The translations under genes and the position numbers were made by a program. Shown one piece after another: positions 57,871 to 64,000 of a stretch of 64,000 nucleotides of DNA. Below the pieces are notes generated by a model. The model had not been told where the DNA came from. It searched no databases and was given only the letters and a program-made list of their open reading frames with translations. The stretch is from Amphibalanus amphitrite. Lineage: Eukaryota; Arthropoda; Thecostraca; Balanomorpha; Balanidae. Each line of letters opens with the position of its first letter. Within the stretch, counting starts at the first letter, position 1. Location: the NCBI RefSeq assembly GCF_019059575.1, contig NW_024882024.1, positions 248,001-312,000 on the forward strand. Direction: 5' to 3'.

Positions 57871-57921
57871 ACCACAGCGATTACGAAGGACTGTTCTAGA
57901 AGCCCTCCACGCCAGCCACCT
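57806..57921 (+). pseudogene. Ty3/Gypsy integrase, first part (histidine half of the HHCC finger)
   Basis: The frame starting just after a stop at 57803 reads RLVIPQRLRRTVLEAL and ends in an H-x3-H pair. This matches the region directly before and inside the integrase zinc finger of Ty3/Gypsy elements. It stops at the boundary of the element at 57922. The cysteine half lies in the same frame at 62264 onward. Confidence 0.7.
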
Positions 57922-59345
57922 CAGTTGGTGACATACCAGGGAAATAAGCTAAAATTAGAGCGCTCTATTTATTGCTCCTGCCCCATGTTGAAGAGATACC
58001 CCTAAAAGCGTGATATTTTATCGGCCCTTACGCAGCAAGGCAGTACTTCTCAGACTGGTGGATGGTATCAATAGAAAGAGAATGCGTCAAAGATTAACAT
58101 GAATTAATTAAAATAATATTAAAATGTTAATTAAGCGTGTAAATTAGTCCCAAACATAAGCTAATTATTGCTCCTACCTCGGCGACGGCTCTCCCCGCAG
58201 TCAGCGGAGAAGCTAAAATAAGAGCCACCATCCTCCTCCGTAAGTCAATTTTAGAGCGGCCGAGTGGGCCGATGCGGGGCCACCAAACTGAGATAAGACG
58301 TGGCTAGCAATTGCAAACCGCCATAGAAATCAATATCTTAAGACGTACAATATGGGATGATTACTCTGAAGCTAGAGTGAAAGCATGAGTAGATTGCAAG
58401 AAACGAAATGCATAGATTGGTTGAATTATGTACAATAGGCACAGCTCAATAGATGAAGCCATTTCTATGATGTTGACATTTGACATAACCCTTCCTCTCC
58501 TCACCTATGACCTGAGTGCATTGGCAGTTGCCGGCATAGTTTTTGAGCACGAGTGTAATTCGCCATCGGACCGCAATGCATGTTGCCAGGCTGCTGCAAT
58601 TACAACGAACATACGAATACTGCCTTCATTTGTAGACGTTTGTTTTAAGACGGTTTTTGACGTACAAGGGGGCATACCTGTCGAGTTTCTCCAAATTTCA
58701 AAAACTCCCAGAATTTCAATTCCTTATGCACTGTTGTAGGTACAGCTATGTTTACAAGTTTTCGTTTCCTCCTGTTCTAAAAAGGATGATATTTGTCGAT
58801 TTCGTGTGTCGCTGATAGTAGGGGGCGTTTAATAATTAGGCCCAACGCTTTCTGCATCCGCGAGTACCTTCAAAAGGGAACAACATTTATTACACTATGG
58901 GACATGTAACAAAATGACCACTGGAACACGCATGAAACGGAGCTCATATTCCTAAAAATGTCTACAATCACTTCTTTTCTGACACTATTAGCAAATACCG
59001 TCTCAAGTTAGGTGGTTGACAGTCAATGGAGATCTGGGGAGACTGAGTGATGCCAATTCACCACTTAACTGATAATGAGGGCCGAGGGGAGAGAAACATG
59101 CAACATGCACAACTGACAACTTGACAAGTGACAAAACGCTACCACTATTGCGCAGTGCACAACAAATTACAGCAGCCAGCCCAAAAATGCTTTTGGTGGC
59201 TAATTGCAAAACAAGTCACTAATAAATGTCTTAGTTGCAGCTGAACACTGCACAATGATCACACTGTTCACGCATTGAGTGAGATGCCACAGGTGGTTTG
59301 AATCACACTTTGGTACAACTGCAAATCTAAGTGTTGTCATGAGGT

Positions 59346-59499
59346 TCATGCCTCCATGATCACAGCACTTTGGTTGTGGTTGGCACAACACTTGTATTCT
59401 GCAGAGTTCCACATGAACTGCAGACACCTCATCTGGTGGTCTTCATGTTGCTCAACTTCTTCAGGAGGCAAATGTTGACCACCCAGCGGAAGCATGGTC
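59346..59499 (-). other. Possible exon inside the 4.3-kb element
   Basis: On the minus strand a good acceptor (a TTTCTTTTCTGCAG-like tract ending at 59500) is followed by 51 open codons (for example LPPEEVEQHEDHQMRCLQF) to a stop at 59346-59348. The composition is less biased than random AT-rich frames. No family match; it could be a piece of a degraded transposase. Confidence 0.25.
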
Positions 59500-60513
59500 C
59501 TGCAGAAAAGAAAGGTAATGCATAAGGTACAAACATTATCTGCTGAAACAGCCCCTTCTGTTGGCTGTTATTAAACTTTTAACATAACATAACAACATGT
59601 ATTCCATGTATATTACATTTGTTGAAGTAAAATACTGCCGGCTATTTCAAAACCAGAAAATGAAATTATATTGTGGCATAATTCACATGCTCAGCTATCA
59701 GTATCAAATAATAAATTAATTTAAAATTTGGCATATTCTATAAAACATATTCATAGAATATTCTACTTCACGTCACAAGGACTCACAATCTTTCTGTTGG
59801 GTGTTCGATTGACGCATTAACTAAGTTTGTCTTAGGTTTTATTATTGCAAAAAATTCATATTGCATTTATTGTATCAAAATACTGCCAGCAATAACAAAA
59901 CAAGAACATGAAATGTCAATGAGCAAGCCGCCTTTCCTAAAAATGGATTACTTTGAAAAGAATTTTAGTTTCTTTTAAGGAAAAGGAGAAATGATTATCA
60001 GGTAATTATCAGAAAACCTCTCAACCAGCAAGTGGCTGGGTGGTTTCACAGCAAACATCAAGCCAAAACATATACTTACATTTATCTAACAATTGAGCCA
60101 TTTGACTACTACAAGGATATGTGAGCAAAATAAGAATCCAATTATCCAATGTTGACTTCCCTGCAAAGTTTATGCCTTATTTTATGAAAATGTGTCACTA
60201 GAATATGATACTTATCATCGAATATTATTTAATTTACGATTTATTTCGATCGAAACGCACATGGAGTCCCGCGCCATTTTCGTCGACGATGAATATGATC
60301 GTGTTTCATGAAGAGATAAGAGGTTTCAATGGTCTTGCAAAGCAATAATTTGATGCAAAAATTGGTAGGAAATAATACTAGATGCCGGCAGCGCTCTTGC
60401 GTTGCCTTGGGCCAGAATTGGAGGAACGGACTGAGGGCACACACCGGGCCAAACCACCGAAGACCGAAACCCAGACTGAGCCAAGGCCATATATAGTAGG
60501 TAGCGACACTGAG

Positions 60514-60709
60514 CGATTTGTTTACAGCCAGTTTCGATCCCGATGACGCAAATGTGTCGTCACGAGACAAAACAAGATGGCAACCTCTAATGAGAACCAA
60601 GTGCAATAAGTTCCCGGATGTAGGCAGCACTGACGTCACCGGGATCGAAACCGACGACATCAGTACTGGACCTATGGCGAAGCAAAGTAGTGACATCCCC
60701 CTGGACTGA
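60514..60709 (+). other. Possible exon inside the 4.3-kb element
   Basis: An acceptor-like TTTGTTTACAG at about 60520-60530 precedes an open frame (SFDPDDANVSSRDKTRW onward) ending at a stop at 60707-60709. A TATATATAG string lies about 40 bp upstream. The antisense strand is also open for 194 codons, which warns that openness alone is weak evidence. Confidence 0.2.
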
Positions 60710-62263
60710 GCTTGGACTGAACCTGAAACCAGCCGAAACATCCCAAAAATGCTTGGAAGCACGTGAGATTGGTGTGGATATCTACCTACAGTAAGATATG
60801 AATTAACTGCGCGTGCGTAGTTCATGTCCCAGGCACCCCAGTGCAGTCATTTTCATTACACCCTGTAGCGTGTGGCTAGTTCTATCAGTGTACCGACTTT
60901 TGTGTCGCTAGCTCGACGTTTCCCGGGATCAGAGGATCCCTCGTCAAAACCGTCATCCGCCCCCCGCACGCGCAGCTTGCACCCCTCGGATATTATCTCG
61001 CCGGAATGTCGTGATCAAATGTATTCTTCTTATGACCTGCAAGTTTTGAGCCAGTTAGAGCTGCCGTTTACCCTGCAGGCGTGGCAACGTACGAAGGGGT
61101 GCAATCGGCTTGCACGTGCATAGCTCATGCACCACAGAGTTTAGCTCAACAAAATATGCGTTATTTTGGAGGCCTTGCTTGGGACTACCATTGAACCGAT
61201 TTTGAGGTTGATAGCTTAATTTTTTTTTTGAGCCAGAGGACCTCACGTCAAAACGGTTTTCCGACCCCAGCACGTGCAGCCTGCACCCCTCGCAGACGGT
61301 GACCCCCCTGGAAACTGGTTCAAGGTGTTACCGATGTGTCCCGCCAGTATGGCTTTGCCCGTGACCTCGGGTTGACCTGTAGCCTTGACAAAAAATTTCG
61401 TGTCACCGAAACTTTGAAGCGGAATAGCATATGCCACGAAGCACCGAGCGAACCGAGACCAGCACCAAAAGTTTACCTCGCCGGAGACGAGTCGAACGGT
61501 CCCACTTTCGTCCCGATCGGTCCACCCATTTTGACTCCAGGTCCAAAAATGCTTGGACAAACTCACTCACATACATACTCACTCACTCACTGACAAACAG
61601 GCTTGGCCGAACTTTTTTTCAGCGACCCACCAAAGGGAATTTCCGGATGCAAAAGCATGCTATCGCATGCTTTTGATCCTCCAATTCTGGATAAAACTGG
61701 TTCCAATGGCCACAACCATTTAAAACACCGAAAATACTCACAACTCCGTCCCGACGACCACCCAGCACCGCGCACGCCACACTACTGGCCTTGCTACTGG
61801 CACAATGCCAAAACTGCTGTCACAGCAGAAATGTTTTTTTTTCTCGATTGCAATTGTGGAATTATTTATTAAACAGAAGATGATCTGTCCGAAAAACCGA
61901 CTGATTTCATACACAGATGCATGGAAAATAAAAAATCCCGGTAAGTTTATTTGTATTGTTTTGTCGATTTTGACATGCTCCTAGTTTGCAGCCATATTTC
62001 GATATGTTCTACAGGGCGTTCAGAATTATTTCAGGACCAATCTTTTTCTCGTTTATTTTCGCGTCGATCATGAAATTTTTAGAGCGGAACAATTAGTTTC
62101 CAGGCGGTCCGAGCGGTTTTCGTGAGAAGGGTGCAAAAATCGGCGTCATTTTTAGAGGCTCGACACCAGCTCAACACAGGACCCTATGGGAGACGGTGAA
62201 GTAGCGGGAGCAATAAATAGAGCGCTCTAATTTTAGCTTATTTCCCTGGTGTGTCACCGACTG

Positions 62264-62520
62264 ACCTGGGGAAGGAGAAGACGAAGGCCCGCGCAAGACA
62301 GATCGTCTACTAGCCCGGGATCTACCGGGATGTGGAAAATGTCACCCGCTGCTGTACCAGCTGCCAGAGAGATCTACCCGCTCAGCAGCAAGAGACCATG
62401 ATGAGGAGACCGCCAGCGGAAAGGCCGTTCGAACTACACATCGACTTTGCCGACCACGCCGGCAGGAAGTACCTCGTGGCAGTGGACAGATACTCCGGGT
62501 GGCTGTTTGTCGCCGACCTC
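62264..62520 (+). pseudogene. Ty3/Gypsy integrase, second part (cysteine half and start of catalytic core)
   Basis: The frame includes LGKEKTKARARQ, then an in-frame TAG at 62311-62313 where the family has a tryptophan codon, then a C-x2-C pair (CTSC) and the first catalytic aspartate at 62443-62445 in HIDFADH, followed by LVAVDRYSGW. Similarity is lost after about 62520, where the frame runs on to 62649 without recognisable sequence. The stop and the 3' truncation show that the copy was already dead or has decayed. Confidence 0.8.
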
Positions 62521-63454
62521 GGTGTAAGCGCCCCCGCTTACACCGGTCCGAAGGACGATAGCAGGCGTCATGACGAGCGCACTCGCTACGCGACTAAGCG
62601 TAAATGGACGGCACGGGAAAAGGGCTTTCGGCGGTACCCGGCTTTTTGATGTCGTGTTCAGTAAGTAATGGTTTTATCTCTTTATTTAATTGCCCAACTC
62701 CCTTGGACACCTGATAGCGGATGTCAGAATAACAGCAGCACTCCCATTCATATGTTATTTCAGGTGTCGTCAATTACTGTCCGATTAGCGAATTCCAAGC
62801 AGCCGACTTATAAAGCACTAATGTCCTTTGTGTCCATCATAATCGGACCTTGTATGTTTATTCTGCATCAGATTATTTCCTGCAAAAAAAAATAATATTT
62901 AAAGTTCATTTCTCAATTATTCAAGTCAAATCAGATGATGTTACTTTTAATGCAGGTAATACAGAATCATGGTAGAACAGAGCACGGGCAATACACAATT
63001 CGCTTATGTGTCTGCACATTTTACATTGCTGGTGCTTATTTTACAGGAGCCGTGCGGCGGAACGGGCTTACCCAGGACACCAACAACGGCCAGCTGGAGG
63101 TGGCGCCACGAAAGTGGTTTACGGGTGCCAGGAACCGCGACGGAGGCCGCCAGGAGAGGAGACCAGCTGGAGTTTAAGCGGAGGAGCAGATGAGAGAAGA
63201 AGTCTAGAGATGAGCAGAAGAGAGCAGAGAGTTTAAACAGCATTTTTGTGTTTATCGATAATATAGATATTGATCACTGACAGTTTGTTTTGTTGTGGTG
63301 GCGAACGTTCAGCAATGATCAGGGGGAGTGATTGAAATAGCAGACATCGATTATATTATAATCATATTGAAATTAATTGTAGGTTCTGGTGGGAACTAAG
63401 ATGGGCTTTCGTGAATATTTATTGATTAATACAAACGATGCTAGGGAGGTGTGA
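62521..63454. other. Spacer, no gene recognised
   Basis: AT-rich sequence is mixed with a GC-rich stretch at about 63050-63200 that follows an acceptor-like TTATTTTACAG at about 63036-63046. Three frames are open there with no domain. A GATCAGGGGGAGTG purine run near 63318 resembles a polypurine tract of an LTR element, but no LTR follows that matches 57345-57571. Confidence 0.4.
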
Positions 63455-64000
63455 GCCAGCATGGGGCCCACCTAGGGCCCACATCTGCTGGCCCACGTGG
63501 ACCCCATATGGTACCCACCTTGAGCCCATGTGGGCCAGCCCAGGTGGGCCACATATGGTACCCATCTTGAGCCCATGTGGGCCAGCCCAGGTGGGCCCCA
63601 TATGGTACCCACCTTGAGCCCACGTGGGCCAGCCCAGGTGGGCCCCACCATTTACCCAGGGACAAATTTATGTGGGCCCCACATGGGCTGCCCACATGGG
63701 TCCCACTAAGTGGCCCACCTGGGCCCCATGTGGGGCCAAGGTAATAATGTTGGCTGGGTATGGGTCCCAGCTGGGTCCCATTTCGAACCCACATGGGCTC
63801 CAGGTGGGATTTTTCGCTTATACCCATTTGGGTCCCGGCTGGGAAAGCCCATATGGGACCCGGCTGGGCCCCATATGGGTCCCATGTCGAACCCACATGG
63901 GCCCCATGTGGGATTTTTCGCTTATACCCATGTGGGTCCCGGCTGGGAAAGCCCATGTGGGACCCATATGTGCCCCGGCTGGGCCCCATTTGGGTCCTAT
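63455..64000. repeat. GGGCCCATATGG-type satellite, runs off the window
   Basis: Related to the 54.2-57.2 kb satellite. At 63500-63630 a 62-bp unit with GGTACCCACCTTGAGCCC and GGGCCAGCCCAGGTGGGCC occurs about three times. 63750-64000 has CCCGGCTGGG(A/C) units with GGATTTTTCGCTTATACCC repeated near 63808 and 63912. The long minus-strand frame (182 codons) is repeat-derived. Confidence 0.9.

Larger units (their letters stand above)
57922..62263. mobile_element. 4.3-kb element of uncertain superfamily, 4-bp duplication
   Basis: The ~60-bp inverted ends begin CAG(T/C)(T)GGTGACA and continue through ACCAGGGAAATAAGC and TAGAGCGCTCTATTTATTGC. The 4-bp duplication ACCT lies at 57918-57921 and 62264-62267. 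The position inside the integrase finger gives an independent check of the boundaries. Four-bp duplications occur in, for example, Chapaev, Sola and some other DNA transposons, and I cannot assign one. The interior has direct repeats (TTGCACCCCTCG near 60977 and CTGCACCCCTCGC near 61280), a TCAC microsatellite at about 61560-61591, and possible short exons, but no recognised transposase. Confidence 0.8.

Noticed and set aside
60241-60825. 194-codon minus-strand frame
   Set aside because: No domain and it overlaps a plus-strand frame with a better splice-site context; kept only as a warning about openness.

Overview
This is a eukaryotic, most likely invertebrate, genomic window made almost entirely of intergenic and transposon-derived DNA. 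No host protein-coding gene can be supported. The only intact long reading frame is a piggyBac transposase. A TATA box followed 31 bases later by a TCAGTT initiator, plus short TTAGG-like runs near 48.0-48.2 kb, hint at an arthropod, but this is weak evidence. GC-rich islands of 0.2-1.4 kb alternate with AT-rich spacer and repeats.

Layout. 1-2.8 kb: degenerate minisatellite, then AT-rich spacer. 2.8-10.3 kb: five non-autonomous TTAA-flanked (piggyBac-type) elements, two nested in a third, all with G-run/C-run hairpins just inside their ends and carrying AGGTCA and TGACGTCA motifs. 10.4-13.5 kb: a transposon inserted head-to-tail-inverted into another copy of itself; the inner copy also holds a 5'-truncated CR1/L2-like LINE whose empty site survives in the outer copy. 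13.5-17.8 kb: GC islands. 17.8-21.1 kb: hAT-type elements with perfect 8-bp target duplications, one carrying a minisatellite. 21.1-22.7 kb: CpG-rich island. 22.7-24.1 kb: decayed Tc1/mariner. 24-28.6 kb: spacer, GC island, GA microsatellite. 28.6-32.2 kb: inverted-repeat-bounded element containing seven copies of a dimeric ~372-bp repeat. 33.0-34.1 kb: palindromic array of four tRNA-like genes. 35.6-40.4 kb: three more hAT-type elements, one filled with a ~197-bp higher-order minisatellite. 41.3-46.2 kb: complete piggyBac element with long terminal inverted repeats, intact transposase and a promoter carrying perfect heat-shock-element arrays. 47.7-49.9 kb: fold-back element made of short palindromes, itself hosting two hAT insertions. 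49.9-54.2 kb: GC islands. 54.2-57.2 and 63.4-64.0 kb: GGGCCCATATGGG-type satellites with three levels of periodicity. 57.3-62.6 kb: Ty3/Gypsy LTR, gag and integrase fragments, the integrase split by a 4.3-kb element with 60-bp inverted ends and a 4-bp target duplication.

How the parts relate. The intact piggyBac element shares TTAA sites, CCC(T/G)CG-like tips and subterminal G/C hairpins with the short TTAA elements, so a transposase of this type could mobilise them; its own tips differ from theirs, so the link is architectural rather than proven. Most tandem arrays here lie inside recognisable transposons, so transposition and array expansion appear coupled in this genome.
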